NCBI GenBank assembly: GCA_949710005.1
Contig: OX453280.1
Location: 7,995,034-8,059,033, forward strand
From: Ricordea florida
Lineage: Eukaryota > Cnidaria > Anthozoa > Corallimorpharia > Ricordeidae
DNA: 64,000 nucleotides
Reading direction: 5' to 3'
Below, in pieces: positions 1 through 10,722 of this stretch; position 1 is the first letter of the stretch; each line of letters opens with the position of its first letter. A program made the position numbers and the translations under genes. Under the pieces are notes generated by a model. The model was not told where the DNA came from. It worked only from the letters and a program-made list of their open reading frames with translations, and searched no databases.

Positions 1-381
1 AAATATGATCAATCACAGGCCACCACCAAGTGCTCTCAATAACAAATGAATTAATCAGCCTGAGGATATTTAAGGTTACGGAACAGGTTCGCAGGTCAAA
101 TTTTTACAAAATTGAGATTTTTGGCATACATAAACTATGTGGTCCAGGCTTTCTTTAGCAGAAAAAATAAATTCGAAATCTCTTTTCGCTCCAGAGATAT
201 CGCAAATTTCCTTTTTTGCGTGACTCATTACGTCACAGTCTAAAGGTGTTGAGCTGTCAACACCGCTGGACCTCCTGGGAATTTAGCGTGGGAGAGTGGC
301 TTCCAACAGACCATGACAACAAATGTCAACATTGCGTTGCTTCCGTCGCTTGTCCGCTGCTGGCTTGTTCTTGTGTAGTTT

Positions 382-1302
382 TTGATGGAAAGAGGAAAGA
401 AAAGAAAGCGAAACAAAAGCCCTTGGGTTCAAAAGGCCGATGGGCGGTCTCGAAAAAAAAAAGCAAAGGGAAATTTTTGTGAAAAGAAGAAAGGTTCGCT
501 GGCGGAGAGTGACAAAGGTTCATGGTATTCGCCGCCATTGAACAATCGCGAGGAAGAAAATACCGCTGCTATTTCGACTCCTTCAACAAGCAGAAGAAAA
601 ATAATGAGCTCTGATATTCGCGAAGAAAGTAAGCCGAAGGTGGTTGACAAAGGATTGGATTCCAAAGATGCAGATTCCACAAGTACTTCATCTTCATCGG
701 ACGAGTCTGATGATGCACGATCTGACAGCGAACAACGCTGCGTAATATTTGACATGCGAAATTTGCAAGCAGGCCTCGACGAGTCAACCAGCTGCCGAAA
801 ATGCGGGTCGGATATAAAACTTAAACAGAAGTCAAGAGCTGGAATAGCTGGCGAGTGGATTCTACAATGCCAAAACGAAGAGTGTCTGCTTTTTAACAAC
901 CCAGCATCGTTTCACTCGACTGCCAAAAGTGGCCGCTGTTATGACGCGAACCGCGCGCTTGTTTTAGCATTCAGGCTAATAGGCAGGGGACATTCAGCAG
1001 CAGATAAATTTGCTAGTATTTAAAATCTGCATAAGCCTGTCAACAAAACGCCTTGGTCATCCCACACGAAAGCTTTGACAGAAGCGGCAGAGAAGGTCCT
1101 GGGGATGGAACTGAATCGGGCAGTTCTTGAGGTCGAGCGATTCAAACTGCAGAACGGTGACTTCGATGGTATTGACGGAACTTGCGACGATGAACAGTTA
1201 AAAGCGTTTGTAATGGACGTTGTCGGCGGCGTTCAACACTCTGCTCGAGTGACGAAGCGAAGAATTCGCCGTTGTACCTACAATACAAAGCCAATTCATT
1301 AA
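382..1302 (+). pseudogene. Mutator/Kolobok-like transposase, N-terminal part, interrupted by a stop
   Basis: The reading frame starts at 382 with a basic Lys/Arg-rich stretch, followed by an acidic Ser/Asp/Glu linker (about residues 85-120). A zinc-binding-like segment follows, with CRKCGSDI and CQNEECLLFNN (two Cys pairs). Next comes a helical region, YDANRALVLAFRLIGRGHSAA, of the kind that precedes the catalytic part of Mutator-like transposases. A TAA at 1021-1023 interrupts the frame, and the same frame continues with VNKTPWSSHTKALTEAAE to a stop at 1302. The DDE core is absent, so this is a truncated copy. It lies inside the TIRs at 74-2400. Family assignment is by recognised pattern. 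A spliced intron removing the 1021 stop is possible, but I see no convincing splice pair. Confidence 0.6.
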
Positions 1303-1498
1303 AATCTTGCACGTGGCCTGCTGAAAAGGATTGCAACCCAGTAAAAAGCTAAGCCGACTACTATATTTAGACTCCTATAAAGCCATAAGTGGCTTTGCAT
1401 AATGCGTCAAGACTTTAATCTGTTTATTGCAGTAAAAGAGGAAAAGGCTATCACAGCACAAAAAAAAAAAAAGAAATAGAGAGATCTGTATTACGTAC

Positions 1499-1644
1499 CC
1501 CGCTTCTCGCATTTCGGCGAGCATGCTGTCCTTTGGATTACTCGGTGCTTGCTCGGAACTTTGTGTTTGATTCGAAGCTTTTGTCGATCTCTTGTTTTTC
1601 GACCTCTTGTTCGTATTGGCTCGGCCAGTCTTAGTTTTTCCCAT
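1499..1644 (-). CDS. possible first exon of a second gene in the TTAA element
   Basis: On the minus strand an ATG at 1644 opens a hydrophilic sequence, MGKTKTGRANTNKRSKNKRS, followed by Gln/Ser-rich residues and MLAEMREAG. It ends at a good donor, GGG|GTACGT, at about 1499/1498. The remaining open frame below the donor (to 1375) is a poly-Phe/Leu readthrough of A-rich DNA and is probably intronic. No downstream exon was recognised before the left TIR. It could be a companion gene of the transposon, a spurious ORF, or the 5' exon of an unrelated gene. Function unknown. Confidence 0.25.
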
Positions 1645-1977
1645 TGCGTGGAAGAGCGAGAAAACTAGAAAATATGCCTTGCATGCGTGTCCGCGTTTGA
1701 ATTGTCCGCGAAGGAAACCTTGATCTTGAAATAATATCCACCACCATTTTCCCGCGAGTTTCGGCACACACCAGGAGATGGGACCTGATTGGTGTATGGT
1801 GTATTGGTTATTGGTGTATAACCACTCCCAGGGGGCGTGTTATGTTGACTAAACCTTCTACGCCGTATTTCTCGGCTAATTTTTTTTTTGAATTTGCCAT
1901 CTTTGAGCTGATACTTCGCATACAGGAATTTATCGTAGAATCATGAAATTTCGCCCAACGGTGCACGAAACCCTCAT

Positions 1978-2134
1978 CTTCAAAAGTGTGTCGGGCTTTT
2001 GCCGATTTCTTTTTCGTTTAGAAGATATAAGTCCTAATGCTGTCTCCATCCAAGAAGAGCTCGACAACCAACTTTAAATTATAATAACTTTGTTTTGAAA
2101 GCTGATCTAAAAAATCCCCGACACACTTTTGAAG
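1978..2134. repeat. internal inverted repeat (hairpin)
   Basis: CTTCAAAAGTGTGTCGGG at 1978-1995 is mirrored by CCCGACACACTTTTGAAG at 2117-2134. The full arms are about 23 bp with two mismatches, separated by about 110 bases. The hairpin lies near the right end of the TTAA element and may be a subterminal binding site or a nested palindromic repeat. Confidence 0.65.
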
Positions 2135-2404
2135 ACAAACATCTGCTGAGTATCATGCAGTCATTGTTTTCTTGATAAGGTCAAAATCCGACGCGAGTTT
2201 GCCGCATTTATAAGCATCGGTCAATTTGCACTTGACTGATCGCAGCTCGTTTAATATTGAATTTCGCAATTTAAAAACATTTTATCACCGTTCTAGGTTC
2301 TATAAGCCTTAAAATGATGTATAGGTTTAGGCAGTTTCCTAAAATTACGCGCCCGTGAGGATGGTTTTGCGCAACGCACCCGCGAACCTGTTCCGTAACC
2401 TTAA

Positions 2405-3020
2405 AAAGAATATAGTGTTTTTTGCGATGATTACACGAGGGGTGGGAATATGTGAAAATGTCCCAGGTATTCACAAGAGCAGTGGTCAAGAGCAGTGCAA
2501 TGCATATTCGGGTCAAAGAAGGATGCTTCCAGATGTTGTTGCTACCTTTTGTAATGAAACTGCACTACTCAATGAAATAAAATGGTGTCACATGTTTTCC
2601 TCTTCAAGATAAGAGTCACAAAACTGTGTGTACTATTACAGCTTCCAGGACATCAAGAGCCAAGTATTTGTTTGCCCTTGTAAGACAGGAGACAATTAAT
2701 TAAAGTTTGCCATTAAGACTAAGTTTAATCCGAATGTGATCCCCATTCCTGTGTAGTGGCAAAACCATAACTAGAATGAGGGTGGTTTAAAATCAAAGCG
2801 AAGCGAGATGGGTATAAGTGAAATCGTTATATCTTTAACAAATATAACCTGGTTAATGTTGCCCGCCTTTGTTCGACATCTCTTACGCGTACTGCGAATT
2901 GGTTCATTTGGAACCACAAGAACAGTGGGCAGGTTATAACTTACCTCATTGCAAGTCTGTTCAACCCAGTGCAACATGTCTCAGTGAATTCTGAAATGCA
3001 CTGTTTGCTGCAGCGATCAC
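2405..3020. other. intergenic, nothing recognised
   Basis: About 600 bases between the TTAA element and the coiled-coil pseudogene. Short open frames here (for example 2355-2612 on the plus strand, which starts inside the TIR) show no recognisable motif. Confidence 0.4.
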
Positions 3021-3668
3021 TTGCACATTCATTTTTTAGTTATGTGCAATAGCTGTAATGGTGATAAGCGGAATTCCTCTTGTGAGTCACAGTCGCAGCC
3101 AAAATGCAAACGTAAAGCTCCAGCACCGCAGTCCAATACACCAGATCGGAAAAAGGCCGCATGCAGGGAGCTTGAGGAAAGTGACAAACGACTGAGCTAC
3201 CAGGAGCTTGACAAGCTGTATGTTAATCTTGTTAGGCGGCATGAAAAGGTTGGCAAGGCCTTTCAGACACTCCAAGATCAGAATGCAGCCCTAGCAAAAG
3301 AACTCAAAGAAAAAGAAAAAGAAAACGAGGCAATTAATTGCGATGCTGAGGAGCCGGTGGACCTCATCCACACAAAAAATGGAGTTGTTGCCGACCTTGA
3401 GAAGTCCTTACAGAAAGCCAAGGTCTCGATCATCATACTGACAGAAGAGGTGCAGCGTCTCTGACGATTTCAAACAACACCATAGCCCAGAAGCTAAGCC
3501 CACCAGAGAGCAGAATCATGTCAGTACCAACAGTCCGGCAACCATCCACCAGCGGTACAAGGAGGTACTGGCAGTATTAGGGCTAACGTGTTCTGCTTTT
3601 CCGGGTGTCCCAGAAGTACAGTCCATGACTTTGTGGCAAATGCTGAGCTTAAACGCGGGGGGCCACTC
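3021..3668 (+). pseudogene. coiled-coil protein of a repeated cnidarian family, frameshifted
   Basis: The frame 3021-3464 encodes a Lys-rich N-terminus followed by a long charged helix, YQELDKLYVNLVRRHEKVGK, then a Glu/Lys-rich stretch and EKSLQKAKVSIIILTEEVQRL. This has the heptad character of a coiled coil. After the TGA at 3462-3464 other frames continue family-like sequence: QRYKEVLAVLG near 3552-3584 and then FSGCPRSTVHDFVANAELK near 3598-3655. These resemble the HTH-like tail (RYKEVL...GCPRST..DF..AELK) of a repeated cnidarian coiled-coil protein family of unknown function. At least two frame changes are needed, so I call it a pseudogene. Family recognition is from memory only. Confidence 0.45.
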
Positions 3669-3669
3669 G

Positions 3670-4256
3670 ATTAAATTAATATACAAAATTTTCAAAATTG
3701 CGGACATGAGGTAGTTTGCAGGCAAGAGTCAAATTTGCTCCTTTCCTTTAAAAACACAATCTTTATCAATAAAAGCATGCTGCATACCGAAAGGTATTGT
3801 TGTGTTATTCCTGTTTTACATGCAGAAAATAGGTTGTATTGTTCCTGAACACATCAAGGTGTTTTCGATCGCGTGCCATTTGTTTGAATATCTGCCTTAG
3901 TACTAGCTTTTCCCGAGTATTCCATTGTTCTGAGTCCTCCCCTGTTCTTTTGCAAGTTACTATTGGTCTGTTTTATACTTTCATAAATATAATGAGCCCT
4001 ATCATTGGTGCTAGCGTTGGCACAAAATTCGAATAAAAGTAGAGGGATTTCCTTGTAGTAAACAATAATTTCTGCAATCATGAAATAATGTTGGATCTAG
4101 GCAAACCTTGTGCAAAGAAAGCTAACTGCGATCGCCTACAATGAGAGACGAAAGGAAAAACCTCACAAACTGCAATTCATTTTGAATTTTTAGTTCACTT
4201 TCGGTGAGGAAGAAGAGATGAAAGCAAAATACGAGAAATTTGTTTGGCTATGCAAC
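3670..4256. other. intergenic, nothing recognised
   Basis: AT-rich sequence without a supportable gene. The open frames on both strands at 3839-4081 overlap each other and lack motifs. Confidence 0.4.
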
Positions 4257-4697
4257 ATGGCGGATCTGAGATCTGCTCGAACCAATGCCGATTTCCTGAT
4301 TGCTCTCGTGGATCGTTGTGAGGCCAGATGACAAAGAAATGCACTTGGTTGAAGTACAAGCGAATTTCACTGAATCTGTCCTTGAGCTTTATGCCGAAAG
4401 AGAAGCCAAAAAGACCGACTTCCAGTGTCAGTGGCCGTGTGGGAAAGCTCCACCATGTAAACAGATTTTGTCCCCAGCTCGTGAGGATGAAAATGTTTTT
4501 GTCTGTGGTCAGGATAGTCTTGCTGTTCTGCTACAGGAAACTGCCACAGGACACGCATGTGGTTCACAATACAGTTTTGATGGGACTGGAGCTATGGATG
4601 GCCTATTACTGAGGACAGAAGTGTGCTGCATGAACAGGCACAGGGTCAAGTGGGCTAGCTTGTCCATACTTGGCGGCAAGTACACTGCCAATTGCAG
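4257..4697 (+). pseudogene. N-terminal exon of a Mutator-like transposase family, frameshifted
   Basis: An ATG at 4257 opens MADLRSARTNADFLIALVDR, and the sequence continues one frame away as VVRPDDKEMHLVEVQANF, so a frameshift lies near 4310-4325. Next is a Cys-rich region with CQWPCGKAPPCKQIL and VFVCGQDSLAVLLQETATGH. The segment LLLRTEVCCMNRH..KWASLSILGGKYTANC follows, the zinc-ribbon-like block that precedes the catalytic part in this family. A donor (TGCAG|GTGGGA) ends the exon at 4697. The expected central exons with the catalytic aspartates are not found downstream. C-terminal exons of the same family appear at 8060-8959. The family also appears, with its core, at 30304-32005. Confidence 0.5.
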
Positions 4698-5949
4698 GTG
4701 GGACAATTATTTATATTTTTATCACAATGCTGCTCTTTCAGTAGCAGACAGTTTAGTTATTATTACTTCCTTCTTGAAGTAGTTGTGTAGTTGTTGTTTC
4801 ACCAGACATTCCCTGGAATGCAAGTATGGCTATGAGGTCTTACACCAACAAATCAGAGTTGTGTTTGACTTCGCTCTTATCAATTGAGAACAATTAGAGC
4901 TGATTGTACTTACTTGCTGCAGTAAATTAACAGTCGCAAAAACGATTCAAGGCATGACTACTGATTTATTATCGGTTTATTTTTTTGTCTTGCACCTGTG
5001 GCACTCTACTTGGAATTTGGTAATATATATATATAGACATTACTTGCAAACATTCTGTGTTTTGCTTGCATAACCACCAAAAATGCACTTACTGTTACTC
5101 AGGAGTAGGGAAGAACTGTTGACAATGCCTTGTCCTTCCCTGTTTTAGGGTGGTTCATGGTTTTACAAGCTCTGGCATGCTTGAAGCAAGTACCAAGGCT
5201 TTGCTGCAGCTGCAAAACTTGGCAATGTTGGAGACAAGTATATTGATTTTGGTGAACTCTTGATATAGTCAATGTTTCGTTGTGAAATACTACTATGACT
5301 AACAACAAAGTACCACACTGAAGGCTGGCTTTCCATCATGCCCTCATTACAGCTGTATGTACCTAGTGCTGAAATTGGTAATTGTACATAAACAAAAGTG
5401 TCATTACCATTACTGTTGTCTTTGTACTTCAGTTCATATGACATCATTATCATTATCATTATTGTAGTTATCATCGTCATCATTACTTTTTATTGAGCGA
5501 GGAGGTAATGGTTTGTTACTGTTGGTGTTCTTTTTTGAATGTATATGTTAGTACCTGTAATGAAACTTGTGAAGTTTTTTTTTTCTGTAGTGTATGACAC
5601 CATGGGTTATATTAACACAGTAAATCAAACTGCACAGGCATCAATAGCAAGCAGTATATGTGAGGTCCAAAACACTGATTCATAGAAGGACAGGAATGGA
5701 GTGGTAGGTAATCAAATTTATACCTATGCCAATATACAACTATAATAGACAATATACTAGACTCCTTTCTTGAACTTGCTTTTGCTATTTCAAGAGATTC
5801 GTTACAACATATTGAGCGTAATGAGTTTTTTGAAACCTTATATGAAGCATGTTTACATTTACAAAATTGTAATGTGGATACAGATATGAGCCTTATTTGA
5901 GAACCTGTTTGGTCCTATTTGAGAACAGCTTTGCAACTCATTTCCTTCA
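4698..5949. other. intergenic with a CAT/ATT microsatellite
   Basis: No gene is recognised. A degenerate trinucleotide run (CATCATTATCATTATCATTA) lies at about 5441-5486, and a short TA run sits at 5023-5034. The 5163-5483 minus-strand frame is produced largely by this repeat. Confidence 0.5.
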
Positions 5950-6270
5950 ATGTCTGCATATGCTGCATTTAGTGACATATCTACATTAAACACAGTTGGA
6001 ACTATGAACCAGCAGTTGGAATCACTTTTTCTCATACAGCAGAAAAATCAGTCAGTTTGGTCTTCCTGCAACAATGAAATTGTCAAAAATACATGTATAT
6101 TCGTTATATATATTACTTGCCAAAATTTGGGTCATAGCCTATTTGAAAATTGTGTTTGTGATGCAATACTTCCAAGTAGAAGACCACTTTTCTGTGATTT
6201 GTGCCAACAACATTCTGGGGTTGTTTCAGTGCTGCAACATTTTGTTACACTTCCAAAATTTTTACAACAA

Positions 6271-7105
6271 TCAATGGTCAGCGTTGCACCAACCTTTGAC
6301 ATTGATTTTGACTATCAGCCAATCCCTCAATCTCAAAAGACTGTACCCTCAGCTCAGCCTGCCAAAAAGATTACACTTGAAGAGCTCCCTACACTTCAAG
6401 TCAATCAGAAAGTGAACGTCACTGCTTCAATTTCGCTGGGAAATGAAAAGCCTAAACCAGTTCAACTGAAAACATCAAAGAAGATGACATCAGTGAAGGA
6501 GGATTGTGTTCTAGAAGATGAAACTGGAACTGCAACTATTCATGTATGGGATCCACTTATTAACAAGATCAAAAGTGGCACCACATATGTGATTGAGAAC
6601 CCTACTGTAAAACACTTCCAAGAAATCACCCATTTAGGAACAACACATGCAACAACCTTTTCAAGAGGCCGATCAGCAGCTGAAAACTCTAAATGGCCCT
6701 GCATTACTCCAAAATCCTGAGAAAGAAGCAAAAATACAGAGATTTAAGATGATAAACAAACTAAGTATTTATATTACCTGCCAAACATGCAGACAAAAAA
6801 TTAACGAAATGTCCCGACATAAATCACTCAAATGTAAAAACTGTGGAGTATGACAGAGGCAAGCAGAGTGCAAGCGAGATGCATCTGTGCAACTACTTGT
6901 ACATTTAAATGACAAAGATGTGTGGTTAACAGCATTTACAGATGTTCTGGAGTCCCTATTCGCCACCCACCCAACTATCTCCCTAATAAGTGACACAGAT
7001 ACCATTGAGGAACTGCTAATAGATATAACAGACATTGAGCTCACATACAATATGAACAGAAAGGTAATCACAAAAATATCATCATCTTCACTAATTACAG
7101 GTTAA
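6271..7105 (+). pseudogene. RPA-like OB-fold ssDNA-binding protein, copy 1
   Basis: The sequence encodes VAPTFDIDFDYQPI, then LEELPTLQVNQKVNVTASISL, then MTSVKEDCVLEDETGTATIH, which is the OB-fold signature of RPA70-like domains (a DETG strand followed by VWD). A second frame carries LSIYITCQTCRQKI and KSLKCKNCGV, a four-Cys zinc ribbon (CxxC...CxxC) as in RPA70-C, then DVWLTAFTDVLESLF. Two lesions break it: a frame change at about 6650-6665, and a TGA at 6850-6852 where the sister copy (14197-14918) has an Arg codon. The frame is open upstream to 5950 but that part lacks resemblance. Proposed role by analogy: ssDNA-binding partner of a Helitron-type helicase; here it is isolated from any helicase. 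Confidence 0.6.
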
Positions 7106-8059
7106 ACTGCTGGATAGTATTCTTACTACAAACTTGATCATTTGATCAAAATATTCAGCTTCGTTCTTTGTCTTTCATCTCATTGTGGACCAAAATTAAT
7201 AATAATATAATTACAATGTTCTTTTTGGTTGCGATTTTACAATATTTATCAACCATTTACATGTTCAAGTTATTGGTTGTGTTACATGAAATATTATTAG
7301 GCAGACAAATGCTTTAGTATGTTTCTGTTCAGAACGATGTAAGTACATATGACCCCATTCTTTATGTGGAACAAGGGAATAACTGTCCTTATGCCTGAAA
7401 AACAAAAACTTTCCCATCTTAATGGCAACCACCATTTTATAACAACCAAAAACGTTGTCTCCCCACCTTCCTGCAACAATCGCTTTAGTTCGTATACAGG
7501 ACTACCCTGCGAGCAGTCTCCAGCACCTAATATGTGCAAATATGTGTTTTAAAAAACGTTATGTAACACTTGTAAAATTGACATTCAAATGTATTCAACA
7601 TTAATCGATAAATGGTTCAGATTTAAAAAAAAAAATGTTTCTTACTGATACCTCCCTTTGCAAAGCTGATTTTATTCTTTCAAAAAGATACTTCATGACA
7701 TTTCAAACTTTTATATCGCGCTTTGTAAAGGAACAGGAATATGAGAACCAAGTCTTCTCTGCAACCTTGATACATTCATGACATATTTTCAACTAAATGA
7801 TCCTTGCATTGGGAGGGGAGCTGAGAAACTCTCAAATGCAAAATACGCATTTTTTTGCTCGTTGGCACTCTATCGATAGGTACACATAGTTGTACTTATT
7901 ATTTCTGGCACTAGTAACATATTTTGAGTGAATTTGAAAATAAGACAATACATGGTGTTTCATGGTATTTTACTTTCTTTAGTATTAAAATCATAAGCCT
8001 TGTCTTTCAGTCAATCAATAGTCTTACTTTGTTACATCTAATTTCGTACGGCTTTTTAG
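7106..8059. other. intergenic, nothing recognised
   Basis: About 950 AT-rich bases without a supportable gene. Opposed open frames around 7297-7552 have no motifs. Confidence 0.4.
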
Positions 8060-8959
8060 GAACGAAGGGAGTGGCAAAAGCCATGAAAGAGATAAGTAGT
8101 GGATCACAGAAATGTGAGGGTGAAAAGTGGTATTCAGAGCTATCAGACAAGCGTACGTACTGCAATTTTCTTTTCCTAGTAACGAAAAAGTATATTTAGG
8201 TACAACCACAGGGGGTAGTCACATATATCGACTTGCATCCATGTTACTGAATTTGCCTATATTTTTAGAGGCCAGTGTTAAACGGCACTTCTACTACTCC
8301 ATGAAGAATTGCACAAGTGCAGATGATCTGAGGAGGAGACTGCTCACAGTAGTTGATCACTATCAGGTATGGCACTGTCTACTAAATGATCAGGTATAAA
8401 AAGGTCAAGAATACTGATCAATATCAATTATTGAAATGTAAGCAGGGATTTCTTTCAGTAACAACCATTCCTAGTGTCTAACTGAATTGTTAAAAAATCT
8501 GAAATGTAACCACTCATTATTGTAGGGCAACCATGGTAGATGTGATCTCAAGTCAAAGTGCAAGAAATCAGGATAACAGTGCAGCAAGACGAAAATTACA
8601 AATGCAAGAGCAGTGGCTGCTCTGCACAGATTTATTTTAGAATCAAAGGTGTACAAACTTGCCGAGAACTAATATCTTGTACTTTTGCAGCCATTAATAA
8701 TTTCTTCTGTGTTAGGCAGTAAGCCTTTCACTCATTATTCCAAAGAACATGAACAACAAGCAAATAATATCCAATACAGGTTTTGACAAATTACCAGAAA
8801 GCCACTTTAACACTGAACCGTTTCTCTGATTGCAGTGTCATGACACTTGTATTACCAGTGGAGTCATTCAACAATTGCATTCTCATCTACCGCCCAAAGA
8901 GAATTCCCTTTGCTGACCGCACTTTCAACATGCGCATTTCTCTGGCAGTAATGGATTGG
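8060..8959 (+). pseudogene. C-terminal exons of a Mutator-like transposase family
   Basis: Four segments with splice sites read as the family's C-terminal region. (1) 8060-8152: GVAKAMKEISSG...WYSELSDK, between a TTTTTAG acceptor and a GTACGT donor. (2) 8269-8366: VKRHFYYSMKNCTSADDLRR...VDHYQ, followed by GTATGG. (3) From 8526: GNHGRCDLKSKCKKSG, then an in-frame TAA, then NARAVAALHRFILESK. (4) 8836-8959: CHDTC, and one frame away VESFNNCILIYRPKRI and TFNMRISLAVMDW, followed by GTACGT. The stop and the frame change show decay. This matches the far C-terminus of the family whose N-terminal exon lies at 4257-4697. The catalytic middle is missing, with an RPA-like pseudogene in its place. Confidence 0.5.
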
Positions 8960-9448
8960 GTACGTCACAGACAGGTGGATTGGGTAGGTGCTTGCCAACA
9001 ATAATCTTCATACATACCAGGGTAATGCACCCACCTGCCACCACCCTACCAGTATACTCTAAATACTCAATGAGCAGATAAAGTGGCTTACTGATTTTGT
9101 ACGCCAGTGCTAAATATCCCATGTTCCAGTTCATCAAATTTAACATATATGGCTGATATAACGAACACTGTTACTGATTTGTATCATTGCAGAATGAAAA
9201 CAGAGAAGCAACCTCAGTCAGTTTGTTGCAGGATGTGCAACAAACAAATAGCAGAACAGGTCGCAAAAACCTTTGCCCAAAAATATTTCTATTCAGGAAG
9301 GCTGTCTGGAGTAGATTTTCCAGTTTTTGTGTTTGCTGTCTAACGAACAAACCAATCACATATCTAGAAATTGACTGTGACATCAGTTTTCGCGGGAAAA
9401 ACCAGTCTATTCGGGGTGCGAGGATATGAACATGTTTTCTAGCAAGTC

Positions 9449-9735
9449 ATGGACGGCAGAACTCCTAAGAAAATTGTCGACAATGATTTGAAATGCTTTA
9501 CTTGCTCTTCAGCGTCAGCAAATGCAGAGAAAGTTGATATTTTTGCAAGGGATTATTAAATCATCCCTTAATGTGGATGTGAACTGTTTTGCAACAGCAG
9601 CAAGATATTTGTTTGCAGGAGCGTTTGCTACAAATGATTGACAAAGTTTCAGCGATCTTCTGAAAAACTGAACGAAATTCGCCAAGAAATCGAAGAAGTC
9701 TTCAAAAAAAGGGATGTACCAAGAGCAAAGCGCCT
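9449..9735 (+). pseudogene. Cys-rich N-terminal domain fused upstream of PiggyBac remnant
   Basis: An ATG at 9449 begins MDGRTPKKIVDNDLKCFTCS, with further Cys in an ELFCNSSKIFVCRSVCYK-like block and a helical tail, LTKFQRSSEKLNEIRQEIEE. The frame is broken by TAA and TGA codons between about 9557 and 9641. The pattern (Cys pair, then CxxxC, then a charged helix) resembles a small zinc-binding domain repeated in cnidarian proteins that I cannot name. The last part shares the frame with the following PiggyBac sequence, so it may be that transposase's own N-terminus. Confidence 0.35.
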
Positions 9736-10722
9736 TCAAAGGAATTCAGAAGAATTACACGGCAATATTCCTGATGATTTTGTTACATTTATGTTTGGGG
9801 AGGATCTCTTCAACAAAATCGTGGAGACAAATAGCTATGCTCGCCAAAAATTAGCCAACAACCAACAACGCCTTGCTCAATGGCGCGACGTGACCAAAGC
9901 CGAAGTGAAAGCTAAACTTTGGAATGTGTGTTATAATGGGGATGAATATTCTTCCCAAAGTCATCGACTACTGGTCGTCAGATATTTTTATGGACAATGA
10001 AGGTATAAAGCGAGTCATGCCAAAAAATACATTTGAAGAAATCAGCCAATATTTGCATCTAAATGACACAAGTCGGGAACCCGTGCGTGGTGATGCAAAT
10101 CTTAATCGGCTTTACAAATGCTGCCTTGCTTTGACCGTCGTTTTGAGAAATGTTGAGCAATGTTATTTGCCAACAAAAAACATTTCTGTCGACGAGGGAA
10201 TGATTGCATTCAAAGGTAGATTGTCATTTCGCCAATATTTACCGGCTGAGCTGACGAAATATGGAATAAAAGTGTAGATGGCGGCTTATTCTTCGAACGG
10301 CTATGTTGTCAATTTTTCTGTTTCCTTAGGAAGCGAAATTCGAAAGGAGAAATTTGAAGACGCCACTGGCTTGGTTATGTCGTCGTAATGGACATTTCCT
10401 CAAAAGAAAACATCATGCTTTCTTCGGTACTTTTTGTCAAGCCCTGTTCTTTTAGATGATTTCCTCTCTCAGCAAACATATGCATCTTCGACCGTAAGAT
10501 GCATGTGCAAAGAACTGCTGCATGTGCTAAAAATAAACTTTGGCAGCCAGGGGAAACGATAACACGTCAAAGGGGTAGCCTTTTATTTACCAAATGGCAC
10601 AACAAGCGAGATGTGGAATTTTTGTCGACAAATGTTTCGCTAGACAAGCCTTCTTGGGCCGTGCAAAGGAAGAAAAATGGAAGAAATTTTGACATTGAAA
10701 AGCCACATGTCTCCGATGCAAA
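9736..10722 (+). pseudogene. PiggyBac transposase, decayed
   Basis: Recognisable pieces in order: FGEDLFNKIVETNSYARQ, VIDYWSSDIFMDNEGIKRVM, FEEISQYLHLNDTSREPVRG, ISVDEGMIAFKGRLSFRQYL (first catalytic Asp present), TKYGIKV then TAG (10276-10278) then MAAYSSNGYVVNF, and finally GETITRQRGSLLFTKWHNKR and VQRKKNGRNFDIEKPHV. The TAG sits where PiggyBac proteins usually have Trp. The usual second catalytic Asp (in ...AD...GY) is replaced by Tyr. At least two further frame changes occur (near 9930 and 10290-10500). The C-terminal Asp motif and zinc ribbon are absent because gypsy sequence begins at about 10722. Dead copy. Confidence 0.75.

Larger units (their letters stand above)
74..2400 (+). mobile_element. 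TTAA-flanked TIR element with a Mutator/Kolobok-like transposase remnant
   Basis: The left end (74-101) starts GGTTACGGAACAGGTTCGC and the right end (2373-2400) is its reverse complement, GCGAACCTGTTCCGTAACC. The match extends to about 25 bp with one mismatch. Both ends abut TTAA (70-73 and 2401-2404), which reads as a TTAA target-site duplication. The 2.3-kb interior holds a plus-strand transposase remnant (382-1302), a possible minus-strand exon (1499-1644) and an internal inverted repeat (1978-2134). Known biology: TTAA duplications are typical of PiggyBac and Kolobok, while Mutator elements usually make 8-11 bp duplications. The coding remnant looks like the Mutator-like domain found in cnidarian repeats, so Kolobok-like is the better structural guess. 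Confidence 0.75.

Noticed and set aside
429-899. Long minus-strand open frame opposite the transposase at 382-1302
   Set aside because: It is the antisense shadow of a codon-biased coding strand; no domain and low-complexity content.
5163-5483. 106-residue minus-strand frame starting with repeated Met/Ile
   Set aside because: Its start is a translation of the CAT/ATT microsatellite, not a protein signature.
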